Part shown: piece by piece, positions 24,471-32,764 of the stretch | Layout of the letters: each line of letters begins with the position of its first letter | Numbering within the stretch: position 1 is the stretch's first letter | Assembly: GCA_964610985.1 (NCBI GenBank) | Contig: CAZSZJ010000011.1 | Location: forward strand, 1-44,248 | Source of the DNA: JARIHD01 sp964610985 | Lineage (GTDB): Bacteria > Patescibacteriota > Saccharimonadia > Saccharimonadales > UBA4665 | Length of the DNA: 44,248 nt | Reading direction: 5' to 3' | Translations under genes and position numbers: made by a program | Notes under the pieces: generated by a model | Told to the model about the DNA's origin: nothing | What the model saw: only the letters and a program-made list of their open reading frames with translations | Database searches by the model: none

Positions 24471-26087
24471 CTGCGTGCCGCCAATATGCTTGGCAAAATA
24501 GCTGTCGTGTGTAATGTAGATAATGGCGCCCGAGTAATCATGGAGCGCGTTTTCCAATTCTTCGATGCTGGGCAGGTCGAGGTGGTTGGTCGGCTCGTCG
24601 AGGATGAGCAGGTTGGGCGAGCCGATGAGCAGACGAATGAGCTGCAGACGCGCTTTTTGGCCACCACTGAGGTTGCGAACCAGTATTTCCTTATCTGCGG
24701 CGGGGTTAAAGAGGTAATTACCCATGTCGCGTAGAATCTGTTCGTCAGAAGCGTGCAAATCTTTGGACTCATAGATAGCGCCAATAGCCGCGTGCAGCGG
24801 CATATCCAGAAGTTCCGGGCCAATCTCTTGTTCGTACACACTAATCGCGAGGCTTCGGTCGCATTCGATAACTCCCTTGCCGATCAAGGTCTTTGAACGG
24901 TGGCCGCGCCAGGCTTCGGTCAGGGCCTTTATAAGCGTCGTCTTGCCCGCGCCGTTGCGCCCAACAATGTGCAACCGATCACCGTTACCAATACCAAACG
25001 AAATATTACTAAAGAGCGGCACGCCGTCATAACCTAGGCTCAGGCCATCCACACCCAAAAGACTACTGCCCGCATGAGTATCCCGCGTCGAATGCAGCCG
25101 GATGTTTTTGGCCTTAAACTTATTATAGTTTTCGGTCACCTTAGGGTTGAGCAGTTTGGCCGATTCGCGGTCAATCCAAAAACTCGGTTTTTGGTGGCCT
25201 GCAAGGATGGTATTTAGCTCGCGCTCATAGCGCTGGTACAGTGTGACCCAGCGTGGACCACCTTTGGCTGCGCGTGCCTTGGCAAAAGCAATTTGTTCTT
25301 TGAGGTTGGCGATACGTTTTTGGTTGGTGTCGAATTCGCTAAGCGCGTTCGTGGTACTGACTGCATTTTGCGACAGATAGTTATCGTAGTTGCCGGGGTA
25401 GTTGACGACTGTCTGGTCTTTGAGTTCCACGATGCGATCCACATTTTTGAGCACGTCACGGTCATGCGAAATCACCAAAACCGAACTTTTGGTAGCCGCC
25501 AACCACTCCAAAAAAGCATCTTTTGCCACATAGTCCATGTGGTTGGTCGGTTCATCCAAGAGGATAATCTGCGGATTGGCCAGCTGAATGGCGATCAGTT
25601 CGCTCAGGCGCTTTTGGCCACCGCTGAGCGATGCAAATGGCTGAGCAAGCAGGTTTTTATCAAGTTGATAAGCATCAAACAGTCGTTCCAGAGAATTCTC
25701 GATGTCATAATAGCCGCGCTCCGAAAATAACTCAAGGGCATTGGTGTAAGTCTGAATCTTTTTGAGGTCGTCGCCCATGTGGTCGGGGTAGGTCTTCAGG
25801 ATAGTTTCGAGCCGGGCAAAATCCGGTAGTTTTTGGGCGATGTATTCAAGGGTGGTGCCCTCGGTTTCGTGATGCTCCTGGCTGGTCGCCATGAGCGTTT
25901 CATTGCCGTAGCTGACACTGCCATTAAAATCGGTGTCTTTGCCGGTGGCGATGTTAAAGAGCGTCGTCTTGCCCGCGCCGTTGCGACCCAGGAACCCAAC
26001 CTTTTCGGAAGCCCCGACCCAAAGCTTGCAGTCTTTTAGCAGCAACTTTGAACCAATAGTCTTTTCGGCAATATCTACGCGTAACAT
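24459..26087 (-). CDS. ABC-F family ATPase (ribosome-associated type)
   Basis: This 542-residue protein has two ABC ATPase domains and no membrane domain. The first domain has Walker A GRNGAGKTT (34-42), signature SLSGGQKRL and Walker B IILLDEPTNHMD. The second repeats GRNGAGKTT, LSGGQKARL and LLILDEPTNHLD. A charged linker between them holds the P-site tRNA-interaction motif region. ABC-F proteins bind the ribosomal E site and regulate elongation or give antibiotic protection; the subgroup is not decided here. It is shorter than Uup, with no C-terminal coiled-coil domain. No clear ribosome binding site precedes ATG 26087. Confidence 0.92.
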   Translation of the reverse strand: MLRVDIAEKTIGSKLLLKDCKLWVGASEKVGFLGRNGAGKTTLFNIATGKDTDFNGSVSYGNETLMATSQEHHETEGTTLEYIAQKLPDFARLETILKTYPDHMGDDLKKIQTYTNALELFSERGYYDIENSLERLFDAYQLDKNLLAQPFASLSGGQKRLSELIAIQLANPQIILLDEPTNHMDYVAKDAFLEWLAATKSSVLVISHDRDVLKNVDRIVELKDQTVVNYPGNYDNYLSQNAVSTTNALSEFDTNQKRIANLKEQIAFAKARAAKGGPRWVTLYQRYERELNTILAGHQKPSFWIDRESAKLLNPKVTENYNKFKAKNIRLHSTRDTHAGSSLLGVDGLSLGYDGVPLFSNISFGIGNGDRLHIVGRNGAGKTTLIKALTEAWRGHRSKTLIGKGVIECDRSLAISVYEQEIGPELLDMPLHAAIGAIYESKDLHASDEQILRDMGNYLFNPAADKEILVRNLSGGQKARLQLIRLLIGSPNLLILDEPTNHLDLPSIEELENALHDYSGAIIYITHDSYFAKHIGGTQLTL

Positions 26088-26113
26088 CGCCTAAGGATAC
26101 CATATCCTGACGC

Positions 26114-26707
26114 TTATTGAGCGCGAGGCAATGGATAAGTGTTGTCAATGATAGGATGTAGCGGAAGACCCAAAGTCTTCAGTGCGTTCATATGCACCGG
26201 CCCTGGTACGTCGAAGTTCGTCAAGTTACCTATGCTGCCGACATAGCTTGCGACCGTCAGGAGTTCGCCGTAAGTAACCAACTCCGGCTCGCCGGTATAT
26301 ATTTCCTGTGCTTTGAGTCTATACGTCCCATCGGCATTAATCCCATCAACTGAATACTGGAATATGCGTTCCTGTTTTTCTGCACCAAAGGGGAAATCGG
26401 TACGACATATGGTAACGTCGTTCAATAGAGTGCCCGGCAAGCTTCGTAGATTGATCGAATAGAAATTATCCCAACGTCCGGTGCGCCGCATCTGTATGTT
26501 GACAGCTCCACCGTGAACATATGGGTCCGAAACCTGGCGCTGGGGCAGCTCCCGAAATCCAGTAGCAATGAGGCATTTCTTTACTGCCCTAAAGAAAAAG
26601 GCTGCACCTTCATAAGTTGCAGCTTGGTCATATTCTTCCGGCCGTGGCAGTGGAAATTCTGTGTATGTAGGCACACTATGCACAAGTTCAAATGGTGTTT
26701 TTTTCAT
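26114..26707 (-). CDS. Orphan protein, 197 aa
   Basis: I do not recognise this protein. It is soluble-looking and beta-rich, starting MKKTPFELVHSVPTYTEFPL, with YEGAAFFFRAVKKCLIATGF near residue 32 and a QMRRTGRWDNFYSINL segment. It ends with a His/Pro-containing tail (LGLPLHPIIDNTYPLPRAQ). I prefer ATG 26707 (MKKT) to the in-frame ATG at 26716, because a -10-like TAGGAT (26722-26717) ends 10 bases before it; this choice is uncertain. It follows the LuxR-like gene divergently and precedes the ABC-F gene on the same strand by 26 bases. Confidence 0.62.
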   Translation of the reverse strand: MKKTPFELVHSVPTYTEFPLPRPEEYDQAATYEGAAFFFRAVKKCLIATGFRELPQRQVSDPYVHGGAVNIQMRRTGRWDNFYSINLRSLPGTLLNDVTICRTDFPFGAEKQERIFQYSVDGINADGTYRLKAQEIYTGEPELVTYGELLTVASYVGSIGNLTNFDVPGPVHMNALKTLGLPLHPIIDNTYPLPRAQ

Positions 26708-26865
26708 CAAATGCATATCCTAGCAGGTTTTGCGTTCATTTCCTAGCATGGTGTAATTGGCGGCATCGTCGACCGGCTTGAAGTCTCAACGCCGTCCATA
26801 TAGTGAGCAGCCAACACATTACCGGCGTCACCTATATAGTCTATAGTTTACTTGAAGTTAACGGG

Positions 26866-26894
26866 TTCTGCCCTCGGCGCCCGTCAATTATAAT
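26866..26894 (+). promoter_or_regulatory. Promoter giving a leaderless LuxR-like transcript
   Basis: A perfect TATAAT lies at 26889-26894, with a weak -35 TTCTGC (26866-26871) 17 bases away. Transcription would start at about 26901-26902, which is the A of the ATG. Confidence 0.6.
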
Positions 26895-26901
26895 CTTATT
26901 C

Positions 26902-27591
26902 ATGTACTCTGAGCTCGGCTCCTCATCCAACCATTCATTTATCGACGAGTTGGCGTTGTCGAGTCCCGCCGACCCTTATGAGCCTCCCATTCGCACCGCA
27001 GAAGAATGGATCCGCGGCGAGGAACTCGGGTATCTCGAACAAGAGGTTATGTACAAATACGCAGAAGAACAACTAGAAGAACAGGGTTATCCTGAACGGC
27101 AGCGTAAAATTGCCGTCTTTATCGCCCGGTCTTTTGACAACAGCGCCATTGCTACGGCGTTGGACTTGGCAAAGGGTACCGCCGAAAATGCAGTTCAGCG
27201 TCTGTATGGCTTTAGCAACCTGTCACTCAATCCAAACCTAGCTCGTCTGGGCATAGCACACGATGTCGTAAGGATAGGCATGGGACAACTCATCGTGCAC
27301 TCCCTCAACCGATTGCCACTAGATAGCACCAGGCCAAAACTACCCATTCAACCTGAACAATTTTTGAAAAGGCGTCTCACAAACCGGGCAACGTTATTAA
27401 ACTTGAGCGAGCGTGAAACCGAGGTTACGCTATTGGTAATTAAAGGGTTAAGCCTCGACGAAATGAGCCAACGCCTCGGGATCGTGCCAAGATCAATAGG
27501 AACCCATTTAACTCATATTTATCACAAAGCCCGCAGCGACAGTAATCGTATCGCGCTCATGCATCGCCTGTATGGAACAATGCCAGGATAG
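26902..27591 (+). CDS. LuxR-type regulator with two helix-turn-helix domains
   Basis: This 229-residue protein is predicted to bind DNA. The C-terminal LuxR/GerE-type HTH (167-226) reads LSERETEVTLLVIKGLSLDE, then MSQRLGIVPRSIGTHLTHIY. A second segment with the same spacing lies at 66-122: RKIAVFIARSFDNSAIATAL, then TAENAVQRLYGF. This implies an internal duplication. No receiver, PAS or ligand-binding domain is present; the first 60 residues are acidic. I chose ATG 26902 because the -10 box at 26889-26894 places the transcript start there; a GTG at 26803 would add a hydrophobic, unlikely extension. Confidence 0.78.
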   Translation: MYSELGSSSNHSFIDELALSSPADPYEPPIRTAEEWIRGEELGYLEQEVMYKYAEEQLEEQGYPERQRKIAVFIARSFDNSAIATALDLAKGTAENAVQRLYGFSNLSLNPNLARLGIAHDVVRIGMGQLIVHSLNRLPLDSTRPKLPIQPEQFLKRRLTNRATLLNLSERETEVTLLVIKGLSLDEMSQRLGIVPRSIGTHLTHIYHKARSDSNRIALMHRLYGTMPG

Positions 27592-27592
27592 C

Positions 27593-28075
27593 TTAAGCGT
27601 CCGGTTCAATAACCGTAGTCGGAAACATCCTGCGCAGACTTCTCAATTTTGACAGACCAACAAACATCACGATACCGCCAATTGCCAGAATCGAGGGATT
27701 GACTACCGAAGCCACAAACACTTGCCGGTTGCGCTCATTGATAGTGGCTAGAGCGCCTAATGGCTTAGCTGAGTCCGGATCAAGGGTACGAATATGCTCG
27801 AGCAGTTCAGCCCTTTCTTGGTCCGTCCATCGTTTGCTAGTCGCCAGCATGTTAGCTTCTTCGCCGCTTTGGTTCACACTCAAGAAGAAGTTATGCTTAC
27901 CCCAACCCCGACCTGGCGGCGTGACATCCCCGACATAACCGGCCGGATATTCCGTCATCTCTGATTGCCAGACATCTCTTTGCCATTCATATAAAACTGC
28001 ATCGGAATCTCTGTAGTCGAGAGGAACGGTCAGACTTTGTTCACCTTGGGAGGCGCGAACTTGTACGATGGGCAT
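27593..28075 (-). CDS. Orphan protein with one C-terminal transmembrane helix, 160 aa
   Basis: This is an unrecognised protein starting MPIVQVRASQGEQSLTVPLD. The soluble N-terminal part contains many aromatics (LYEWQRDVWQSEM, GRGWGKHNFFLS). A helical stretch (DQERAELLEHIRTLDPDS) precedes a single transmembrane helix at about 126-143 and a basic tail (SKLRSLRRMF). It is probably tail-anchored or single-span. I chose ATG 28075 because TTTGGAG lies six bases upstream; a GTG at 28123 would place that ribosome binding site inside the gene. It converges with the LuxR-like gene, only 1 base apart. Confidence 0.68.
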   Translation of the reverse strand: MPIVQVRASQGEQSLTVPLDYRDSDAVLYEWQRDVWQSEMTEYPAGYVGDVTPPGRGWGKHNFFLSVNQSGEEANMLATSKRWTDQERAELLEHIRTLDPDSAKPLGALATINERNRQVFVASVVNPSILAIGGIVMFVGLSKLRSLRRMFPTTVIEPDA

Positions 28076-28129
28076 ATATTCTCCAAATTTAACGCGTACA
28101 GGGAAGTACGCCAATAAAGTCACATTCTA

Positions 28130-28825
28130 TCACCCACGTACTATACGGGCCAGAGGACCTTTCGTTAGATCCACGAGCGTCAGCCTATTACCAAATGGAT
28201 CTTCTACCACCGCTACCTTTCCTATGGGTATTTCTTTGGGTGGCACTATTATTTTGCCGCCGGCGTCCGCAAAAACTGCGACTACATGATCGACTGATTC
28301 AACCAAGATATCCGTTTCGGGATCAAGTTTTGTGCTAAGCACCAGTTCGCTATCGCCCAGGCGCACCGCGGCCATGTCTTCTTTTTTCCAGAGAGTTTGC
28401 ATGCCAAGCTGTTCGCGGTAAAAATCCAAGCCTTGTTGGATGCTCGGTACTTTTACTAATACTGCGTCGACTTTCTTTAGGACGGGTATATCGTCAAGGC
28501 GTGTATCGGCAGTTATCTTTTCGCCCATCGCGATGTCGCGAAGGGCAAGATCGGCTTGCTGCTCAAAATCAAGAACGACCGTAGGATCCTCAGAGTGATT
28601 CACATAACGGGCCAGTCCGCCAAAGAGATAGATTTGTCCATTCAGGTTGTGAGCGGCCAAATAATCTTCTGGCGGTAATGCCTTTAGCTCCTTAAAGCTA
28701 ATGGGCTTTAGATCGACATGCAGGACAACTTCGCCTTTTTTAAAGCCGCGGGCCGCGTACAAGGCCCTGCCACCCATGTGGCCTTTGCCAATGGTTACAT
28801 CAGAATTACTGACTTGTTGTTTCAT
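28130..28825 (-). CDS. SET domain fused to a VOC (glyoxalase-like) domain
   Basis: This 231-residue protein appears to join two small domains. Residues 8-108 have SET features: GGRALYAARGFKKGEVVL, then ARYVNHSEDPT (72-82, the NHSxxPN motif) and GEKITADT (101-108), where SET enzymes have GEELTYDY. The terminal tyrosine is missing, so methyltransferase activity is uncertain. Residues 118-220 look like a VOC module: VDAVLVKVPSIQQGLDFYRE, LGMQTLWKKED and VVEDPFGNRLTLVD. A -10 box TATCAT (28837-28832) lies 6 bases before the ATG and no ribosome binding site is seen. Confidence 0.75.
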   Translation of the reverse strand: MKQQVSNSDVTIGKGHMGGRALYAARGFKKGEVVLHVDLKPISFKELKALPPEDYLAAHNLNGQIYLFGGLARYVNHSEDPTVVLDFEQQADLALRDIAMGEKITADTRLDDIPVLKKVDAVLVKVPSIQQGLDFYREQLGMQTLWKKEDMAAVRLGDSELVLSTKLDPETDILVESVDHVVAVFADAGGKIIVPPKEIPIGKVAVVEDPFGNRLTLVDLTKGPLARIVRG

Positions 28826-28829
28826 CTTA

Positions 28830-30092
28830 TTATGATAACTCGGTTTCTTTGTCTAGCTCGGCAAACTTTGCCGCCATTGTAGGATTGCCGCGCGTGAGGC
28901 GCTTGATGGTCAGGTCTTCGGCCTTATTGTTGGCCAGACGCAGATTGTTTTCGGAAGAAAGCAGGGCGTCTTTGGTCTTTTGCAGGTGGTCGATTATTTT
29001 GTCTATTTCGTCGATGGCGGTCTTGAACTTACGGCTTGCGAGATCGTAATTCCTGGCAAAACCCTCCTTAAACGTGTTCATATTTTCTTCGAAATTTGTG
29101 ATGTCTACATTCTGGGCTTTGACCAGCGCGAGCTCTGATTTGTATTTGAGCGAATTGAGCGCGGCGTTGCGCAGCAAGGTTATCATCGGAATGAAAAACT
29201 GCGGCCGAATAACGTATGTTTTGGGATGTCTATGCGAAACGTCCACAATGCCCGAGTTGTACAGTTCGCTGTCGGCCTCGAGCAGACTGACCAATATAGC
29301 GTATTCGCACTTTTTCTCTGCACGGTCTTTGTCGAGCTCTTTTAAGAAGTCTTCGTTGCGCTTTTTGGTCGCCGTTTCATCGCCTTCATTTTTCATCTCG
29401 AACATAATGGAGATAATCTCGTTGCCAGCGTCGTCGGCCTCGCGGTAGATGTAGTCGCCCTTGCTGCCCGATTTCGCGTCATTATCTTTTTCGAAATAGG
29501 CACGCGGAAAGGCGGTAGCTCGCAGTCTATTAAATTCTGTCTCGCAGTGCTGTTCCAGCGTTTCGCCGACCATCTTGGTAGACAGTTTGGCTTTCATATC
29601 TTTGTAGTAAGCGATCATCTCGTCTTTGGATTTGAGCTCGGTTTCGTATTTGTCTTTGAGAGATGATTCGAGTAACTGCTTTTCGGTATCTTTATTCTCC
29701 AATTTGTTGGCCAGTTCGTCACGTTGTTTTTCGACCGCATTCACTGCTTCGGTGACGGCGAGCTTCTTTTCGGTCTCGGCAGATTGTAGCCTTGCCTTTA
29801 ATTCGGAGAGTTCAACATCCTTTTTCGATTGCAATTGCGAGAGAGCCAAAGCCTGCTCGGCTTTAACCTCAGCAATTTTGGCCTCTTTCTGTGCTACTTG
29901 TGCTTGCAGATCGTTTTTTACATTTGCCTCAGCCAGTTTTACGGCGCTTTCTTTGTCCTTTTCTAGCAGCCGCACGCGCTCCAGCAACTCCTGTTCAAAC
30001 TCGTGGTCACGGACTTGTTTTAAGATATCAGCAAAGCCTGCTTCGTCGACTTTAAAAGCTTTTTTGCAGTGGGGACAGATAACCTCGTTCAT
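28830..30092 (-). CDS. DUF2130 protein (coiled coil plus nuclease-like core)
   Basis: This 420-residue protein matches the DUF2130 layout. A short N-terminal zinc-ribbon start (VICPHCKKAF, with only one CxxC pair) is followed by a long coiled coil (about 25-175). The conserved core contains GDYIYRE (212-218) and IMFEMKNE (229-236), then CEYAILVSLLEADSELYNSG and VIRPQFFIPMI. The Asp...Glu-x-Lys arrangement resembles a PD-(D/E)xK nuclease core, which is my inference. Function is unestablished. TATAAT (30104-30099) lies 6 bases before the ATG with no ribosome binding site, so the message is probably leaderless. It is divergent from the gene at 30195. Confidence 0.85.
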   Translation of the reverse strand: MNEVICPHCKKAFKVDEAGFADILKQVRDHEFEQELLERVRLLEKDKESAVKLAEANVKNDLQAQVAQKEAKIAEVKAEQALALSQLQSKKDVELSELKARLQSAETEKKLAVTEAVNAVEKQRDELANKLENKDTEKQLLESSLKDKYETELKSKDEMIAYYKDMKAKLSTKMVGETLEQHCETEFNRLRATAFPRAYFEKDNDAKSGSKGDYIYREADDAGNEIISIMFEMKNEGDETATKKRNEDFLKELDKDRAEKKCEYAILVSLLEADSELYNSGIVDVSHRHPKTYVIRPQFFIPMITLLRNAALNSLKYKSELALVKAQNVDITNFEENMNTFKEGFARNYDLASRKFKTAIDEIDKIIDHLQKTKDALLSSENNLRLANNKAEDLTIKRLTRGNPTMAAKFAELDKETELS

Positions 30093-30098
30093 AGTTCA

Positions 30099-30104
30099 AT
30101 TATA
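30099..30104 (-). promoter_or_regulatory. -10 box of the DUF2130 gene
   Basis: On the minus strand a perfect TATAAT (30104-30099) is followed by six bases and the ATG at 30092. No convincing -35 is seen at 17 bases. It belongs to the leaderless-start pattern. Confidence 0.55.
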
Positions 30105-30155
30105 CAGATGTAGCTGATTTTTCTTTAGGAGAATAAGGAGAATGGCGCCGTAGTG

Positions 30156-30185
30156 TTAACCGCTACGCATTATTTATGGTATAGT
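30156..30185 (+). promoter_or_regulatory. Promoter of the frameshifted orphan gene
   Basis: TTAACC (30156-30161) and TATAGT (30180-30185) are 18 bases apart. The ATG at 30195 begins 10 bases after the -10, so the leader is very short or absent. Confidence 0.55.
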
Positions 30186-30194
30186 TTGCAAACT

Positions 30195-31040
30195 ATGGCC
30201 GAAGCACTAACGTCCGACCCTCGATACTCATTCCCCAAACCTCCTGAATGGGAAGGATTGGTGGCATGCGCCGAAGCTGCAATTGTTCCCGGTCAGCCAA
30301 AAAGACGCCAAAGCGCCGTCGTTGATGCCTTATGGGAAGTATTGCCTGATATCGACCCTGAAGCCCAGGAGCGCAACCGCTATTACGGTCTAGGGCGCGT
30401 AGTCTGCAAGATAGGCAAGAGTTGTTTTTTGCCCACCGACACCCGGGGCAGCATTATACCCGACATGGTTGACGCCCTGGTGCGCTCTCATCCCAGAGAA
30501 TATAATGATGGATCAGGAGTACCACGCGGCCTGAGCCTAAATGAGATAAGTCTCGACATGGCCACTCCCTTGACGGAAGAAACTAGATCGGCATACGGCG
30601 AACTCAGCCTCGCGGAACGCCTTACTATCGACACGTTGCAGGTACTTACCATAGAAAAAGCTACCTGGAAAAAACGCTCGGAGGAGTCTAAGCGCTATCA
30701 TCGCAAAGTTATCGTGCGGGAAAATACTTCCTTTAATGACGTCCGGCGTATCACGTTTAGCGCCGCGTCTACTCTATTTCGCACCTCGGCTCGAGAGTTG
30801 ATCAAAAGTAGAACCGACATACTAAGCGGCATACTCACAGATACGGCAGATCCATTCAACGCCCCCTTAAAAACACTGCTGAGCGAAGAAGAAATACGCA
30901 CCCTGGTTCCGCCTACCACCGCAGCAGGGGCCACACATTACATATACGGGAATTTGCCACACAACTCGATAACTTTATCTATATTGAGAACGGCGTTTCA
31001 CGGTTCAATAAGGCCGCGATGCCAGAAACACCGGATCTAG
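30195..31040 (+). CDS. Orphan protein, main part of a frameshifted gene
   Basis: This is an unrecognised, helical, charged protein (MAEALTSDPRYSFPKPPEWEG). Visible segments include RSHPREYNDGSGVPRGLSLNEI and a basic stretch (KATWKKRSEESKRYHRKVIV). From about 30948 the frame turns into an unlikely tail ending CQKHRI at 31040, while a sensible continuation runs in the -1 frame to 31207. One extra G in the GGG run at 30948-30950 would restore a single protein of about 337 residues. I chose ATG 30195 rather than GTG 30153 from the promoter position. The visible stop at 31040 is therefore probably not the natural end. Confidence 0.65.
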   Translation: MAEALTSDPRYSFPKPPEWEGLVACAEAAIVPGQPKRRQSAVVDALWEVLPDIDPEAQERNRYYGLGRVVCKIGKSCFLPTDTRGSIIPDMVDALVRSHPREYNDGSGVPRGLSLNEISLDMATPLTEETRSAYGELSLAERLTIDTLQVLTIEKATWKKRSEESKRYHRKVIVRENTSFNDVRRITFSAASTLFRTSARELIKSRTDILSGILTDTADPFNAPLKTLLSEEEIRTLVPPTTAAGATHYIYGNLPHNSITLSILRTAFHGSIRPRCQKHRI

Positions 31041-31207
31041 GGCCTGACGATCCACTGCGCAAGCCGCGCCACATGCAGCGCATCAAATGTCCGGCGCTCT
31101 TCGTTGGCGGAGCAATAGTATACGCTGCCAATGCCGTACCTGACATTGTGATCCAGGCCCAGCGGCGCATAATGAGCGAGCCGCCAATACCGGTCGAACG
31201 CTATTAA
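30951..31207 (+). pseudogene. C-terminal continuation of the orphan gene, in the -1 frame
   Basis: This frame reads EFATQLDNFIYIENGVSRFN and then KAAMPETPDLGPDDPLRKPR, ending EPPIPVERY. It shows a plausible helical and hydrophobic pattern (ALFVGGAIVYAANAVPDIVI) and continues the upstream protein after a one-base correction at 30948-30950. An internal ATG at 31019 could start a separate 62-residue product, but with no ribosome binding site I treat it as the detached tail. The cause may be a sequencing deletion in a G run, a true mutation or programmed slippage. Confidence 0.6.
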
Positions 31208-31211
31208 TGGA

Positions 31212-31532
31212 CTACGCTTTCAGCTTTGCGTCAATCCGCTCGTCCAGACTATCCATTGTTTTAGCAAACTCAGCTCCAAGGTCAATACCAAACTTATGGG
31301 CAAGAACACATACTGACCACAGGCAGTCTGCGAGCTCGTGAGCGAGTTTTGCGTCGATGTCGTCCATCTCGCGCAGGCCTTGTCTGGCCATAATTTTAGA
31401 CAGATCACCCACATCACCGACAAAGCCTGACATTAGATCAGTCTCATTCCAGCTAACGCCATTACGCTTGTTTAGCTCGTCGTATTTGGCCCGCACTTCA
31501 ACGGCACGTTTTGTAATTTCATCAAAGGTCAT
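31212..31532 (-). CDS. MazG-like nucleotide pyrophosphohydrolase
   Basis: This 106-residue all-alpha protein of the MazG/dUTPase-like superfamily is predicted to cleave noncanonical NTPs to NMP and pyrophosphate (house-cleaning). GDVGDLSKI (39-47) stands at the usual ExxEL metal site and HELADCLWSVCVLAHKFGI (65-83) at the second EL(A/S)D site. The first motif is Asp-rich rather than Glu-rich (DVGDLSK). The length fits single-domain MazG homologues. GAGGAG lies 6-7 bases before the ATG. It converges with the frameshifted gene's tail, 4 bases apart. Confidence 0.82.
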   Translation of the reverse strand: MTFDEITKRAVEVRAKYDELNKRNGVSWNETDLMSGFVGDVGDLSKIMARQGLREMDDIDAKLAHELADCLWSVCVLAHKFGIDLGAEFAKTMDSLDERIDAKLKA

Positions 31533-31748
31533 AGCTTACTCCTCGCTTACATTTTATACTTATTCTTTGCAAAATCTTGCACATGTTGGCGAAGGCCCTC
31601 CAAAGGATTTACAAAAGAGTCAGCCAAACTAAAAGACCCGGCTGATGTCATTACTACATGCCCCATTTGCTAGCAAAGTGCTATGCTAAAAACAGTCTCG
31701 TGAGGACTCAGGAGTAAAACAAAAACAATTCCAAAAAGGAGGATTTTT

Positions 31749-32693
31749 ATGTCCGAAAAACAAAAACCAACTATTTTGCCGCCACGCCTGCAACCCGGTG
31801 ACCGCGTACGGTTAGTATCGCCGGCCAGCACTCCAACCCGCGAAGGGGTGGACCAAGTTGTTAAAATTATGAAAAGCTGGGGGTTGCAGCCCGAGATTGG
31901 CGAACACGCATTTGATGAATATGGTTATTTGGCCGGAAAAGACGAAGATAGATTAGCTGACCTGAATGATGCGATCCGCGATCCGGGAATACGAGCAATA
32001 TTTGCGACGCGGGGTGGCAAAGGCGCCTACCGCATCGCGGGTGACCTTGACTTTGGGGCCATGCGCCAAAACCCTACATTGTACGTTGGCTTTAGCGAAA
32101 ATACCGCCATTGAATTGGCGCTTTGGAAACATTGCCAGGTAACGAGCATTCATGGCGGTATTGTCAGTTGGAATGTAAAGTCGCAAGAAGCGGCCAACAT
32201 TGAAAAGCTAAGACAGATGCTCATGACTACCCAGCCCGTCACACTACGGTCGCACGATGACGAGCCGACCAAAGCACTTACTACCGCCGGCAAAGCAACA
32301 GGCTTTCTAATGGGCGGTAACCAAGATTTGATAGGCACCACGGCAGGCTGGGCTTTGCCAAGCCTAAAAGGTGCGATTTTGCTTCTGGAAGATGTAGATA
32401 AGCGACTGGGTTTTATCGACCGCCAGCTGACAATGCTCACGAACGCGGGGCATTTGGACGGCATCCTGGGCATAGCAGTTGGCAGGTACTTTTTGTGTGG
32501 CCCAGACGAAACCACTCAGGGTGAGTGGACGGCTATTGATGTATTGCGAGATAGACTGCATCGCTTGGATGTGCCGATTCTTGGCGGTCTGGCACTCGGC
32601 CACGGTGAAAATACTGAATCGGTACCACTCGGAACGATGGCGACGCTAGATGCAGATGCAGGAACACTAACAGTGGCGGCGGCAGTAAGGTAA
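31749..32693 (+). CDS. LD-carboxypeptidase (peptidase family S66)
   Basis: This 314-residue enzyme is predicted to remove the terminal D-Ala from muropeptide tetrapeptides during peptidoglycan recycling; MccF-type immunity proteins share the fold. LQPGDRVRLVSPAS (14-27) and IFATRGGKGAYRI (84-96) are typical N-terminal features. The Ser-Glu-His triad is Ser116 in YVGFSENTA, Glu214 in LLLEDV and His285 in GLALGHGEN. The residue after the nucleophile is Glu where GxSD is usual. There is no signal peptide, so it is cytoplasmic. AGGAGG precedes the ATG by 7-8 bases. Confidence 0.9.
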   Translation: MSEKQKPTILPPRLQPGDRVRLVSPASTPTREGVDQVVKIMKSWGLQPEIGEHAFDEYGYLAGKDEDRLADLNDAIRDPGIRAIFATRGGKGAYRIAGDLDFGAMRQNPTLYVGFSENTAIELALWKHCQVTSIHGGIVSWNVKSQEAANIEKLRQMLMTTQPVTLRSHDDEPTKALTTAGKATGFLMGGNQDLIGTTAGWALPSLKGAILLLEDVDKRLGFIDRQLTMLTNAGHLDGILGIAVGRYFLCGPDETTQGEWTAIDVLRDRLHRLDVPILGGLALGHGENTESVPLGTMATLDADAGTLTVAAAVR

Positions 32694-32728
32694 TTATAGG
32701 CGGACCCCTATACATCTGCAAAGGACTA

Positions 32729-32757
32729 TTGACATATTAACCCATAAATGTTATTAT
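32729..32757 (+). promoter_or_regulatory. Consensus promoter ending at the ATG of the PRTase-like gene
   Basis: A perfect TTGACA (32729-32734) is followed after 17 bases by TATTAT (32752-32757). Transcription would start at about 32764-32765, and the ATG is at 32765, so the transcript would carry no leader. This is the clearest leaderless case in the window. Confidence 0.8.
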
Positions 32758-32764
32758 ATAAGAT

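Noticed and set aside
29626..30117. 163-codon plus-strand frame opposite DUF2130
   Set aside because: The Ser/Phe/Cys-rich translation is the antisense of a Lys/Glu-rich coiled coil.
31667..31676. TTGCTAGCAA palindrome upstream of the LD-carboxypeptidase gene
   Set aside because: A single 10-base palindrome with no clear promoter around it; too weak to call an operator.
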